A DNA stretch of 64,000 nucleotides, taken from the NCBI RefSeq assembly GCF_000955805.1, contig NZ_JYOA01000003.1, positions 224,237 to 288,236 on the forward strand, written 5' to 3'. Source of the stretch: Pseudomonas sp. 21. GTDB taxonomy: Bacteria > Pseudomonadota > Gammaproteobacteria > Pseudomonadales > Pseudomonadaceae. Made by a program: the position numbers and the translations under genes. Position 1 is the first letter of the stretch. Each line of letters opens with the position of its first letter. This document shows positions 34,913 through 44,880 of this stretch, piece by piece. Under the pieces are notes generated by a model, which had not been told where the DNA came from, did no database searches, and saw only the letters and a list, made by a program, of their open reading frames with translations.

Positions 34913-37900
34913 GTGCCGTGGAACTCAATCCCCTCGACTTCCCGCTGCACGGCAGCCGGCTGATCGAGGCCAGCGCCGGCACCGGCAAGACCTTCACCAT
35001 CGCCTTGCTCTACGTGCGCCTGGTCCTCGACCACGGCGGCGAGCAGGCTGCGTTCGGGCGGCCGCTGAGCCCGCCGGAAATCCTCGTGGTGACCTTCACC
35101 GAGGCCGCGACCCAGGAACTGCGCGAGCGTATCCGTGCGCGCCTGGGCGAGGCTGCGCGCTGCTTCGCCGAGCCCGAGCAGAAGCACGACGGCCTGCTGG
35201 TGAAGCTGCGCGACAGCTATGCCGCCGAACGCTGGCCCGGCTGTGCGCGCCTGCTGCGCCTGGCTGCCGAATGGATGGACGAGGCCGCCGTTTCCACCAT
35301 CCACAGCTGGTGCTACCGCATGCTGCGCGAGCACGCCTTCGACAGCGGCAGCCTGTTCACCCAGGACCTCGCCGCCGACCAGAGCGAACTGCTCGCCGAA
35401 GCCGTGCGCGACTACTGGCGGCGCAACTTCTACCCGCTGGGCGTGGCGGCGGCCAACGCCGTGCGCCATTGCTACGCCGGCCCCGAAGCGCTGGCCCGCG
35501 CCCTGCAACCGCTGCTGGCGGCACAGGAAGCCGGGTTCCGCTATGCCGATCAACCGCTGACCGCACCGGCTTCCCTCAGCGAGCTGCTGGAAGCCACCGG
35601 CCAGTTCTACGACGAACTCGAGGTCGCCGAGGCCCGAGCCCGCGAAGCCTGGGCGGCGGACCGCGCCGGCGTCGCCGAACTGCTGCGCAATCTGCGTGGC
35701 GACCTCAACGGCAACAGCTACCGCGGCAAGGATGACGACAGCGTGTTCGCCGGCTGGATCGAAGCGCTGGACGCCTGGAGCGAGGGCGCCGATGCACCGG
35801 ACAACCTGGCCAGGTTCGGCCAGACGCGGATCAAGGTGAAAGCCAAGGCGGTGGTGCCGGAGCACCCCGCGCTGCTGGCTGTCGATGCCTGGGTCGAGCG
35901 TTCCGAGCAACGCCCGGAGATCGCCCCGCAACTGCTGCTGCACGCCCTGGGCGAAGTGCGGCACAACCTGGAAGCGGAAAAACAGAAGCGTGCCGAGCTG
36001 GGCTTCGACGACCTGCTGGTACGCCTCGATCGCGCCCTCGCCGGCAGCGGCGGCGAGCGCCTGGCCGAACGTATCCGCGAGCAGTTCCCGATCGCGCTGA
36101 TCGACGAATTCCAGGACACCGACCCGCTGCAGTACCGCATCTTCGAGCGCGTCTACCGCATTTCGGAGAACCCCCCCGAAGTCTCTTCAGAAAAGAGACT
36201 GGGGTTGTTCATGATCGGCGACCCCAAGCAGGCGATCTACGCCTTCCGTGGCGCCGACATCCATACCTACCTGCGCGCCCGTGCTGCGACAGCCGGGCGG
36301 CACTACACACTGGGCACCAACTACCGCTCCACGCTGGCCATGGTGAAGGCGGCCAATCGCTGCTTCCTGTTCGCCGAGGGCCATCAGCGCGGCGCCTTCC
36401 GCTTCGCGGTGGACGGCCAGGAAAACCCGGTGCCGTTCCTCAACGTCGAAGCGCGCGGCCGTGATGAAACGCTGCTGCTGGAAGGCAGCGAAGCGCCGGC
36501 CATGACCTTCTGGCAGCTGGACAACGACGGCCAGGTCTGCGGCTCCACCCTGTACCGCCAACAGATGGCCGAGCGCAGCGCCAGCGCCATCCAGCGCTGG
36601 CTGAGCTCCGTGCAGAGCGGCTTCCGCGACGCCGATGGCCAATGGCGCGCCCTGCGCCCGGCGGACATCGCCATCCTCGTGCGCGGTCGCAGCGAGGCCG
36701 AGGCCATCCGCGGCGAACTGGCGAAACGCCGGCTCGCCAGCGTCTACCTGTCCGACCGCGATTCGGTGTTCGACAGTCCCGAAGCCGTCGACCTGCTGCA
36801 CTGGCTGCGCGCCTGCGCCGACCCCGGCGACGATGGCGCGCTGCGCATCGCTCTGGCGACCCGAAGCCTGGCGCTGGACTGGGCGACCCTGGAGCGGCTG
36901 AACCAGGACGAACGCTTCTGGGAAAACATGGTGCTGCGCTTCCGCGACTACCGTGTGCTCTGGCAGCAGCAGGGCGTGCTGCCGATGCTGCGCCGCCTGC
37001 TCGCCGATTTTGCCCTGCCGGCGCGCCTGCTGCGCGAGACCGATGGCGAACGCAGCCTGACCAACCTGCTGCACCTGGCCGAGTGGCTGCAGCGCGAGGC
37101 CGTGGAGCTGGATGGCGAACACGCGCTGCTGCGGGTCCTTGCCGAGCAGCTGGAGAGCCCGTCCAGCGAGGAAATCCTCCGTCTGGAGAGCGACGCCGAC
37201 CTGATCAAGGTGGTGACCATCCACAAGTCCAAGGGCCTGGAATACCCGCTGGTGCTGCTGCCCTTCATCTGCACCTGGCGCGAGCTGGACGGCAAGAGCG
37301 GCACGCCGCCGAGCTTCCAGTCCGGCGAGTCGCGGGTGGTCGAACTGTCCCGCGACAAGGAACTGGCCAAGGCCGCCTTCCAACTGGCCAACGACGAGCG
37401 CCTGAGCGAAGACATGCGCCTGCTCTACGTGGCACTGACCCGCGCACGCCACGCCGTGTGGCTGGGCGTGGCGCCGCTGGTGATGAGCAACAGCAAGAGC
37501 CCCGAGCTGCACAAGGGCGCCATGGGCTACCTGCTCGGCGGCGGCAACGCGCTGAGTGTCGATGACGTGACCGCACGACTGGGCGACTTGCAGGCCGGCC
37601 AGGCGGAAATCGCCCTGGAGCCGGCGCCCGAAGTCGGTATGGAAGTGTTCGTCGGCGTACAGGCCGGCGAGCTGGGCGCGGCCCGCGAACCGCGCCGCCG
37701 GGTGGCGGAGAAATGGTGGATCGCCAGCTACTCCGCGCTGGCGACGCTGGCCACCGAGGACGACAGCGAAATCGCCCCGGCGCCGGCCGCCGACGAACCC
37801 ATCAGCGCCGGCGAAGACCTGCTGCGCGAAAGCAGCCTGGAGGAGCACCGCGAGCTGGAAGCCGTGCCCGCACCCTTCAGCCTTCACGCCTTCCCGCGTG

Positions 37901-38601
37901 GCGCGAACCCCGGCAGCTTCCTCCACGGACTGCTGGAGTGGGCCGCCGACGAGGGCTTCAACGCCGACGAGGATACGCTGCGCGACCAGATCGCCCGGCG
38001 CTGCGCCGTACGCGGTTGGGAAGAGTGGATCGAGCCGCTCACCGGCTGGCTCGGGCAGTACCTGCGTACGGCTTTCCGTGTGCCTGACGCCGCGCCGGTC
38101 AGCCTGGCCGGGCTGACCACCTTCCAGAAGGAGATGGAGTTCTGGTTCGCCACCCGCAACGTCGACAGCCAGCGTCTCGACGCCGCCGTGATCCGCCATA
38201 CCCTCGGCGGCGTGGCGCGGCCGACGCTGCAGGCGAACCTGCTCAACGGCATGCTCAAGGGCTTCATCGACCTGGTGTTCGAGCACGAGGGCCGCTACTA
38301 CGTGGCCGACTACAAATCCAACTGGCTGGGCGCCGACGATGAGGCCTACACGCAGGGAGCGTTGCGCGAAGCCCTGCTGGAGCACCGCTACGACCTGCAG
38401 TACGCGCTCTACCTGTTCGCCCTGCACCGGCTGCTGCAGGCGCGCCTGCCCGACTACGACTACGACCGCCATATCGGAGGCGCGATGTACCTGTTCCTGC
38501 GCGGCAGTTCCTCGGCGACCCAGGGTATGTACCTGGAGCGCCCGCCGAAGGCGCTGATGGACGAACTGGACCGCCTGTTCCGCGCGGAGGTGCCGGCATG
38601 A
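34909..38601 (+). CDS. recB: Exodeoxyribonuclease V beta subunit RecB
   Basis: Helicase-nuclease of 1230 residues. The N-terminal UvrD-like helicase has Walker A EASAGTGKT, motif II LIDEFQDTDPLQYRIF, motif III GDPKQAIYAFRGAD and motif V/VI KVVTIHKSKGLEYPLVLLPF and LLYVALTRARHAVW. The C-terminal nuclease has GSFLHGLLEW, GFIDLVFEH and YYVADYKSNWLG (catalytic D and K). All key motifs are intact. Overlaps recC and recD by four bases each. Confidence 0.96.
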   Translation: MSAVELNPLDFPLHGSRLIEASAGTGKTFTIALLYVRLVLDHGGEQAAFGRPLSPPEILVVTFTEAATQELRERIRARLGEAARCFAEPEQKHDGLLVKLRDSYAAERWPGCARLLRLAAEWMDEAAVSTIHSWCYRMLREHAFDSGSLFTQDLAADQSELLAEAVRDYWRRNFYPLGVAAANAVRHCYAGPEALARALQPLLAAQEAGFRYADQPLTAPASLSELLEATGQFYDELEVAEARAREAWAADRAGVAELLRNLRGDLNGNSYRGKDDDSVFAGWIEALDAWSEGADAPDNLARFGQTRIKVKAKAVVPEHPALLAVDAWVERSEQRPEIAPQLLLHALGEVRHNLEAEKQKRAELGFDDLLVRLDRALAGSGGERLAERIREQFPIALIDEFQDTDPLQYRIFERVYRISENPPEVSSEKRLGLFMIGDPKQAIYAFRGADIHTYLRARAATAGRHYTLGTNYRSTLAMVKAANRCFLFAEGHQRGAFRFAVDGQENPVPFLNVEARGRDETLLLEGSEAPAMTFWQLDNDGQVCGSTLYRQQMAERSASAIQRWLSSVQSGFRDADGQWRALRPADIAILVRGRSEAEAIRGELAKRRLASVYLSDRDSVFDSPEAVDLLHWLRACADPGDDGALRIALATRSLALDWATLERLNQDERFWENMVLRFRDYRVLWQQQGVLPMLRRLLADFALPARLLRETDGERSLTNLLHLAEWLQREAVELDGEHALLRVLAEQLESPSSEEILRLESDADLIKVVTIHKSKGLEYPLVLLPFICTWRELDGKSGTPPSFQSGESRVVELSRDKELAKAAFQLANDERLSEDMRLLYVALTRARHAVWLGVAPLVMSNSKSPELHKGAMGYLLGGGNALSVDDVTARLGDLQAGQAEIALEPAPEVGMEVFVGVQAGELGAAREPRRRVAEKWWIASYSALATLATEDDSEIAPAPAADEPISAGEDLLRESSLEEHRELEAVPAPFSLHAFPRGANPGSFLHGLLEWAADEGFNADEDTLRDQIARRCAVRGWEEWIEPLTGWLGQYLRTAFRVPDAAPVSLAGLTTFQKEMEFWFATRNVDSQRLDAAVIRHTLGGVARPTLQANLLNGMLKGFIDLVFEHEGRYYVADYKSNWLGADDEAYTQGALREALLEHRYDLQYALYLFALHRLLQARLPDYDYDRHIGGAMYLFLRGSSSATQGMYLERPPKALMDELDRLFRAEVPA

Positions 38602-40622
38602 AGAGCACCGCCCAGATGCTCGAACTGATCGGCCGCTGGGCCGAGCGCGGCTGGCTGCGCGAGCTGGACCGCGCCTTTGCGATCTTCCTGGTCGAGCGCG
38701 CGCCGGATGCCAATCCGTTGCTGATCCTCGCCGCTGCCCTGGCCAGTCACCAGCTCGGTCGCGGGCACGTCTGCCTCGACCTGGAAGCGACCCTGGCCGA
38801 CAGCCGCTTCGCCCTGTCGCTACCGCCCGAAGGCGACTCCGCCAAGGACGCGCCGGAGCTGCCTGGCGTGCTGCTGGACGGCTTCGATCTCGAAGCCTGG
38901 CGCGCCGTGCTGGGCGATCCGCGACTGGTCGGCGACGGCCCCGGCGATACGCCGCTGGTGCTCTCCGGCCGCCGCCTGTATCTGCGCCGCTACTGGCAGT
39001 ACGAGCGCGAAGTGCGCGCCGGTATCGACCAGCGTCTGCAACAGGGCGATGCACTGCGTGCCGCGTTGCCTGTGGCACAACTGCGTCAGGCGCTGGACGC
39101 GCTGTTCCCGAAAAAAGCAGGTGCCCCGGCCGACTGGCAGAAGCTCGCCTGCGCGCTGGTCGCCGGCAACGCTTTCGGCATCGTTACCGGCGGCCCCGGC
39201 ACCGGCAAGACGACCACCGTGGTGAAGCTGCTCGCGCTGCTGCAAAGCCTGGCGCTGGGGGAGGGCGGGCGACCGCTGCGCATCCGCCTCGCCGCGCCCA
39301 CCGGCAAGGCCGCCGCGCGCCTGAACGAATCGATTTCCGGCGCGGTGAAAAACCTGAAGCTGGAAGCGCTGCCCGATGGCGAAGCCGTGCGGAAGGAGAT
39401 TCCCACCGAAGTCACCACGTTGCACCGCCTGCTCGGCAGCCGGCCGGACAGCCGCCAGTTCCGCCATCACGCCGGCAATCCGCTGGCCCTGGAGTTGCTG
39501 GTGGTGGACGAAGCCTCGATGGTCGACCTGGAAATGATGGCCTCGCTGCTCGCCGCGCTGCCGCCGCGCGCACGGCTGATCCTGCTGGGCGACAAGGACC
39601 AGCTGGCCTCGGTGGAAGCCGGCGCAGTGCTGGGCGAGCTATGCAGCCGCGCCCGCGAAGGTCATTACCGACCGGTCACCCGCGACTGGCTGGAGGCCGT
39701 GACCGGCGAATCGATCGACCCCGTATTGCTGGACGCCTCCGGCAGCGACCTCGACCAGGCCGTGGCCATGCTCCGCCACAGCCACCGATTCAGCGCCGAC
39801 AGCGGCATCGGCCAGTTGGCCGAAGCGGTCAACGCCGGTGATATCCCGGCCTTGCGCCAGGTGTGGAAGGCGCAGCACGAAGACCTCGCCCGCATCGCCG
39901 TGGACGCCCAGGAAACCCGCAGCCTGCGTGACCTGGCGATCGACGGCGGACGCGCTGGTGACCTGTTCGGCCCGGTCGGTTATGCCCACTACCTGCGCGT
40001 GGTCAGCGGCTCGCGCCCGGCGGACAACGCCGATCAGGCTGCGCTGGATGCCTGGGCCAGGAAGGTGCTGGAAGCCCACGGCCAGTTCCAGCTGCTCTGC
40101 GCCTTGCGTCGCGGACCCTGGGGTGTCGAAGGATTGAACACGCTGATCGGCGAGCTGCTGCAACGCGAGGGGCTGATTCCCACGGCGAGCGGCTGGTTCG
40201 CCGGTCGCCCGGTGCTGGTCACCCGCAACGACTACGGCCTGGGCCTGATGAACGGTGACATCGGCATCACCCTGGCGCTGCCGCAGACGGCTGACGACGG
40301 CTCGGTGCGCTGGGTGGCGCGCGTGGCCTTCCCGGCGGGCGACGGCACCGATGCGATCCGCTGGATCCTGCCCAGCCGCCTGCAGGCGGTGGAAACCGTG
40401 TTCGCCATGACCGTGCACAAGTCCCAGGGCTCGGAGTTCACCCATGCCGCGCTGCTGCTGCCCGACAGCCTCAACCCCATCCTCACCCGCGAGCTGGTCT
40501 ACACCGGCATCACCCGCGCGCGGAAGTGGTTCACCCTGGCCAGCGCCGGGCGCGGCTGGCAGGTGCTGGAGGCCGCGACGGAGCGACGGGTGCAGCGGGC
40601 GAGCGGGTTGCTGGGCGCCTGA
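38598..40622 (+). CDS. recD: Exodeoxyribonuclease V alpha subunit RecD
   Basis: SF1B 5'-3' helicase of 674 residues. Walker A GGPGTGKTTTVVKLLALL, motif II LLVVDEASMVDLEMM, LLGDKDQLASVEAGAVLGEL, and near the C-terminus VFAMTVHKSQGSEF and ELVYTGITRARKW. Completes the recCBD unit; the order C-B-D without ptrA between is the Pseudomonas arrangement. The next gene starts 92 bases downstream and belongs to a different functional block. Confidence 0.95.
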   Translation: MKSTAQMLELIGRWAERGWLRELDRAFAIFLVERAPDANPLLILAAALASHQLGRGHVCLDLEATLADSRFALSLPPEGDSAKDAPELPGVLLDGFDLEAWRAVLGDPRLVGDGPGDTPLVLSGRRLYLRRYWQYEREVRAGIDQRLQQGDALRAALPVAQLRQALDALFPKKAGAPADWQKLACALVAGNAFGIVTGGPGTGKTTTVVKLLALLQSLALGEGGRPLRIRLAAPTGKAAARLNESISGAVKNLKLEALPDGEAVRKEIPTEVTTLHRLLGSRPDSRQFRHHAGNPLALELLVVDEASMVDLEMMASLLAALPPRARLILLGDKDQLASVEAGAVLGELCSRAREGHYRPVTRDWLEAVTGESIDPVLLDASGSDLDQAVAMLRHSHRFSADSGIGQLAEAVNAGDIPALRQVWKAQHEDLARIAVDAQETRSLRDLAIDGGRAGDLFGPVGYAHYLRVVSGSRPADNADQAALDAWARKVLEAHGQFQLLCALRRGPWGVEGLNTLIGELLQREGLIPTASGWFAGRPVLVTRNDYGLGLMNGDIGITLALPQTADDGSVRWVARVAFPAGDGTDAIRWILPSRLQAVETVFAMTVHKSQGSEFTHAALLLPDSLNPILTRELVYTGITRARKWFTLASAGRGWQVLEAATERRVQRASGLLGA

Positions 40623-40683
40623 GGACGAAGCCCCGTTGAGCGACGGCTCGCATTTCCATGCTTTTTAGATTTGTCTGATGTCC

Positions 40684-40706
40684 GCCTGGCAAGCTTTTCG
40701 CCAGGC
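40684..40706 (+). other. Hairpin at the pvrS translation start
   Basis: GCCTGGC, a 9-base loop and GCCAGGC form a 7-bp stem ending eight bases before the kinase ATG, where a Shine-Dalgarno would lie. The site could lower translation, or be the remains of a recD terminator. Confidence 0.35.
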
Positions 40707-40714
40707 TGGCGGCC

Positions 40715-43561
40715 ATGAAACTCAAGCAGTTCCTTCGTCGTCAGGATTCGTCTTTTTCCACCCCGAAGGCAGCCCGAAAGCTCCTTCGTCTGCTGGCCTG
40801 GGTGGTGATCGCCTGCCTTTTCTTCACCCTCAGCCTGTTCCTCGCCGCGAGCTTCAACAGCGAGGTGTCGCAACTGCGCCGGCAGATGAACGCGGCCATG
40901 TACGAGGCCCAGGATTACCTGGGGCAACGCGAGTCGCTGCTGGAGCACATCAGCCGGGGCGTGACCTGGAAGATGGGAGCGCCGCTGGTGCAGTGGCGGC
41001 AGTTGAGCGTGCCGGTGCCGCCCCACGAGCAGGTTTTCGTCACCCTTGGCGAGCCCGGCTCCAGCTGGAGCCTGGCGCTGTCCGGGCGGGACCTGGCGGA
41101 GATGGAAGCCAAGCGGCTGAACCTGATCTATGTCTCCCCCCAACCGGATCGCTCGGTGACGCGGCTGTACGGGGCGCCAGCGCTCAACGCGGTGGTGCCG
41201 CCGTCGGTGCTCGAAGCGCTGGCGCAACCCGGTACTTCCAAGGAGGAGCGACAGGTGCGCTGGCTCGCCGACCCAACCGACCCGCAGGCGCGGCAGTACC
41301 TGTTCACCCGGGTGACCAGCGAGCAGGATAACGGTTGGCTGGGGCTGGAGCTGTTCGGCGCCGATCTCTCCGCGGCGTTCGGCGTGCCCGAGGCCGGGCG
41401 CTTCCTGCTGCTGGACCGCGATCACCGGGCGATCCTTGGCAGCGCAGTGACGCCGCAGCTCGGCCTGCAGTTCAGCGACCTGTGGGAAGGCGACAACTTC
41501 GCCTTCAGCGGCCCGGGCCTGCTGCCCAGCCACCTGGCGTTGCTCAAGCACCTGGGCAGTTCCGACTGGTCGCTGATCTACTATTTCAACCTGTACGACC
41601 TGATGCTGCCGATGTGGCCCAGGATCCTCGCATCGCTGGCCTTCCTGCTGGGGTGCTCGCTGCTGGTATGGGGCATGTGCCGGCGCATCAACCGGCGTCT
41701 GATCGGCCCGGCGCAGCACCGCCTCACGGCGCTGGTGGAGAACGAGGGTTTCTCCCGCGCGATGATCCAGACCGCGCCGGTGGCGCTCTGTGTGCTGCGG
41801 CGCAGCGATGCGGAGGTGGTGCTGGAAAACCGCCTCGCCCAGCAGTGGCTGGGCACTGGCGATGAGCGTCGTTACTGGAGCCATGGCTGGCTGGAGCGGG
41901 GCTTCAGCAGCGGCGAGAAGGGCGGCTCCGAAGAGGTGGAAACCCACACTGGCCGACACCTTTACCTGAGCTACACGCCGACCCGCTACAAGGGTGAGGA
42001 CGTGCTCTGCTGCGCCTTCAGTGACATCAGCGCGCGCAAGCAGACCGAAGCCGCGCTGGCCGAAGCCAAGCACCTGTCCGACACTGCCAACCAGGCCAAG
42101 ACGCTGTTCCTGGCGACCATGAGCCATGAGATCCGTACACCGCTCTACGGTGTGCTGGGCACCCTGGAACTGCTCGGCCGCACGGCGCTGGACCACCAGC
42201 AGTCCGGCTACCTGCGCGCCATCCAGCGCTCGTCATCGACGCTGCTGCAGCTGATCAGCGACGTGCTTGATGTGTCGAAGATCGAGGTCGGCCAGTTGGG
42301 CCTGGAACCGGTGGAGTTCTCGCCACTGGAACTGACGCTCGACAGCGTCCAGGGCTACGCCGCCACCGCCCGTGCCAAAGGTCTGCAGATCTATGCCTGC
42401 TGTGATTCACAGATGCCCGAGCGGGTGCTGGGCGATGCCACGCGCATCCGCCAGATCCTCAATAACCTGCTGAGCAATGCGGTGAAGTTCACCGACAGCG
42501 GGCGCATTGTCCTGCGCGTGCGTGCCGAGCCCGGCGAGGGCTGGCAGGACACCCTGCACTGGCAGGTGGCCGACACGGGAATAGGCATACCCGAAGACCA
42601 GCAGGCGAATCTCTTCGATGCCTTCTATCAGGTTTCCGGCAACACCCGGATGGCCGGTGGCACCGGGCTTGGCCTGTCCATCTGCAAGCGCCTCACCGAG
42701 CTCATGGGCGGGCAGTTGCGGGTGGTCAGCGACGTGGGGCTGGGCAGCAGCTTTTCCCTCAGCCTGCCGTTGCAATGTGTCGATCGGCAAACCTCCGCCG
42801 AACCCCGGCTGAACAACGCGATGGTCTGGGTGCATGCGCCGACCCGCGAGCTGGCCGAGAGTCTTTGCGGCTGGATCACCCGTTGGGGCGCGCTGGCCCA
42901 GGTGGTGGCCTGCGACCAACCGGTGGAAGAGGATGCGTCCAGTGTGCTGGTCGACCTGCGTTTCCATCCCCATGACCGCAAGCCGCTGCCAGCGTGGCGC
43001 GGCTGCCGGGTTCTGGTGACCGACCTGGGGGGCGAGCAGCCGCGCCAGGAGGGCTGCGACTGGCACGTGGGCCGCTACAACCTCGAAGGACTGCGCCGTG
43101 CCGTGGCGGCGGCACAGGGTTGCAACAGCGGCGAGGCCGCGCGACTGGCCGAGGTCCTGCCCGATATCGGCCTCGGTCTGCGCGTGCTGCTGGTGGAGGA
43201 CAACCCGATCAACCAACTGATCCTGCGTGACCAGCTGGAAACCCTCGGTTGCACGGTGGAGCTTGCCGTCGACGGTCGGCAGGCGCTCACGCGCTGGCAG
43301 CCCGATGCCTTCGACCTGGTGCTCACTGACGTCAACATGCCCCATCTCAATGGCTATGAGCTGGCCCGCGCCCTGCGCCTGCGCGGTTATCGCGGGCCGA
43401 TCGTCGGCGCCACCGCCAACGCCATGCACGAGGAAAACGAGCGCTGCCTCGCCGCTGGCATGAACCTCTGCCTGCTCAAGCCGGTGGACCTGCGCACCTT
43501 GCGCCAATGCCTGACCAACCTGCCCGCGGAGGTGCCGCCATGCGACATCAGCGAATCCTGA
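40715..43561 (+). CDS. pvrS: Hybrid sensor kinase, PvrS/RocS-like
   Basis: Membrane hybrid histidine kinase of 948 residues. TM1 (about 24-46), a periplasmic region of about 250 residues without a recognised fold, TM2 (about 300-322), a PAS-like region ([20 protein letters not shown]), HisKA with H471 ([20 protein letters not shown]), HATPase ([31 protein letters not shown]), a degenerate alpha-beta-loop region and a receiver with D872 (LTDVNMPHLNGYEL). It has no Hpt domain, so an external Hpt is needed, which the second kinase at 44881 could supply. It overlaps the EAL gene by 22 bases. The name follows the PA14 PAPI-1 order; RocS is a related alternative. Confidence 0.72.
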   Translation: MKLKQFLRRQDSSFSTPKAARKLLRLLAWVVIACLFFTLSLFLAASFNSEVSQLRRQMNAAMYEAQDYLGQRESLLEHISRGVTWKMGAPLVQWRQLSVPVPPHEQVFVTLGEPGSSWSLALSGRDLAEMEAKRLNLIYVSPQPDRSVTRLYGAPALNAVVPPSVLEALAQPGTSKEERQVRWLADPTDPQARQYLFTRVTSEQDNGWLGLELFGADLSAAFGVPEAGRFLLLDRDHRAILGSAVTPQLGLQFSDLWEGDNFAFSGPGLLPSHLALLKHLGSSDWSLIYYFNLYDLMLPMWPRILASLAFLLGCSLLVWGMCRRINRRLIGPAQHRLTALVENEGFSRAMIQTAPVALCVLRRSDAEVVLENRLAQQWLGTGDERRYWSHGWLERGFSSGEKGGSEEVETHTGRHLYLSYTPTRYKGEDVLCCAFSDISARKQTEAALAEAKHLSDTANQAKTLFLATMSHEIRTPLYGVLGTLELLGRTALDHQQSGYLRAIQRSSSTLLQLISDVLDVSKIEVGQLGLEPVEFSPLELTLDSVQGYAATARAKGLQIYACCDSQMPERVLGDATRIRQILNNLLSNAVKFTDSGRIVLRVRAEPGEGWQDTLHWQVADTGIGIPEDQQANLFDAFYQVSGNTRMAGGTGLGLSICKRLTELMGGQLRVVSDVGLGSSFSLSLPLQCVDRQTSAEPRLNNAMVWVHAPTRELAESLCGWITRWGALAQVVACDQPVEEDASSVLVDLRFHPHDRKPLPAWRGCRVLVTDLGGEQPRQEGCDWHVGRYNLEGLRRAVAAAQGCNSGEAARLAEVLPDIGLGLRVLLVEDNPINQLILRDQLETLGCTVELAVDGRQALTRWQPDAFDLVLTDVNMPHLNGYELARALRLRGYRGPIVGATANAMHEENERCLAAGMNLCLLKPVDLRTLRQCLTNLPAEVPPCDISES

Positions 43562-44736
43562 TCGTCGAAGACCAGCCCTTCCAGCGCGAGTACCTGCTCA
43601 ACCTGTTCCGCGAGCAGGGCGTGGTGCAATTGCGCGCCGCCGAGGATGGCGCCGAGGCGCTGCGCTGGCTGGAGCTGGAACGCTTCGATCTGGTCGTCAG
43701 CGACCTGATGATGCCCGGTCTGGATGGCGTGCAGTTGATCCAGCGGCTGGCCGCGCTGAGCCATCCGCCGCTGCTGGCGATCATGAGTTCGGCGTCACGC
43801 CCACTGATGGGCAGTGCCTGCATGGTCGCCCGCGCCCATGGCATCACCGTGCTGGAGCAGATAGCCAAGCCGGCACGCGCGCCGGTGATTCGGCGCCTGC
43901 TGGAGAAACTCGTCTCGCGTCAGGAGCGTGCGGAGCAGCATCGTGCGCTGACGATTCCGGTGCCCACTCGCGAGGAGCTGGAGGAGGCTCTGGAGCAGCG
44001 GCAGTTCTGCGCCTGGTTTCAGCCCAAGGCATCGCTGATCGATGGCCGCATCGTCGCTGCGGAAGCGCTGGTTCGTTGGCAACACCCCCGCCATGGTGTC
44101 CTGTACCCGGGCAGCTTCATGGCGACGTTGAGCGCCGCCGGACTGGACGAAGCGTTGCTCTGGGCGGTGCTCGAACAGGCGCTGCAGGCGCAGGCTGACT
44201 GGGGCCTGCTGGGCTTTCACCTGTCGGTGGCGGTGAACCTTCCGACCCACCTGCTGGACGATTCCGAGCTTCCGGATCGCCTCGCCGCCTTTGTCGCCGC
44301 ACGTGGTGGCGTGCCGGCGCACATCGTCTTCGAGCTGCTGGAATGCAGTAGCACCGCGACCCCGGCCAACTACTATGCAGGCACCTGCCGCCTGCGCATG
44401 AAGGGCTTCGGTCTTGCACAGGACGATTTCGGCCAGGGTTACAGTTCGCTGTACAACCTGGTTTCGACGCCCTTCACCGAACTGAAGATCGACCGCGCGC
44501 TGGTGCACGGTTGTGTGGATGACGAGGGGCTGGCGGCGGCGCTGGAGAGCATCGTCAAGCTCGGCCGGCAGCTCGGGCTGGAGGTGATTGCCGAAGGGGT
44601 CGAACACCCCGACGAACTGGCTCTGCTGCGCCGGCTGCGTTGCGATTGCGCCCAGGGCTACCTGTTCTCCGAAGCGGTACCGCCGGCCGTATTTACCCGC
44701 CAGTTGCTCCAGGAACGCGCCTCCATGGCTCATTGA
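43540..44736 (+). CDS. pvrR: Receiver-EAL response regulator, PvrR/RocR-like c-di-GMP phosphodiesterase
   Basis: Response regulator of 398 residues: a receiver (1-125) with D55 (VVSDLMMPGLDG) and an EAL domain. Catalytic features are retained: E175-A-L, VNLP, FELLE, QDDFGQGYSSL with both Asp, LKIDRALV, EGVEHPDE and QGYLFSEAVP. The loop-6 motif reads DDFGQGYSS, where Gln replaces the usual Thr or Ala. It should hydrolyse c-di-GMP when activated. GGAGG lies seven bases before the ATG, inside the end of pvrS, so expression is tied to that gene. PvrR in PA14 opposes fimbria expression and affects phenotypic antibiotic resistance. Confidence 0.8.
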   Translation: MRHQRILIVEDQPFQREYLLNLFREQGVVQLRAAEDGAEALRWLELERFDLVVSDLMMPGLDGVQLIQRLAALSHPPLLAIMSSASRPLMGSACMVARAHGITVLEQIAKPARAPVIRRLLEKLVSRQERAEQHRALTIPVPTREELEEALEQRQFCAWFQPKASLIDGRIVAAEALVRWQHPRHGVLYPGSFMATLSAAGLDEALLWAVLEQALQAQADWGLLGFHLSVAVNLPTHLLDDSELPDRLAAFVAARGGVPAHIVFELLECSSTATPANYYAGTCRLRMKGFGLAQDDFGQGYSSLYNLVSTPFTELKIDRALVHGCVDDEGLAAALESIVKLGRQLGLEVIAEGVEHPDELALLRRLRCDCAQGYLFSEAVPPAVFTRQLLQERASMAH

Positions 44737-44880
44737 CCCACGGCAGAAACATCGCAGATACCAGGGCGATCGTCGGCCTCCCAAGGCCCGGCGGGTCGCC
44801 TAATGCCTGACTCACATCTACAGTCTGCTGGTATCCGGCGGGCCCTCCGCCGCCACTTTCCGCGACACCGGATGCTTTGC

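Noticed and set aside
44803-44880. Earlier ATG for the RcsC-like kinase
   Set aside because: It has no Shine-Dalgarno and adds an Arg/His-rich stretch not expected before TM1. The choice remains uncertain.
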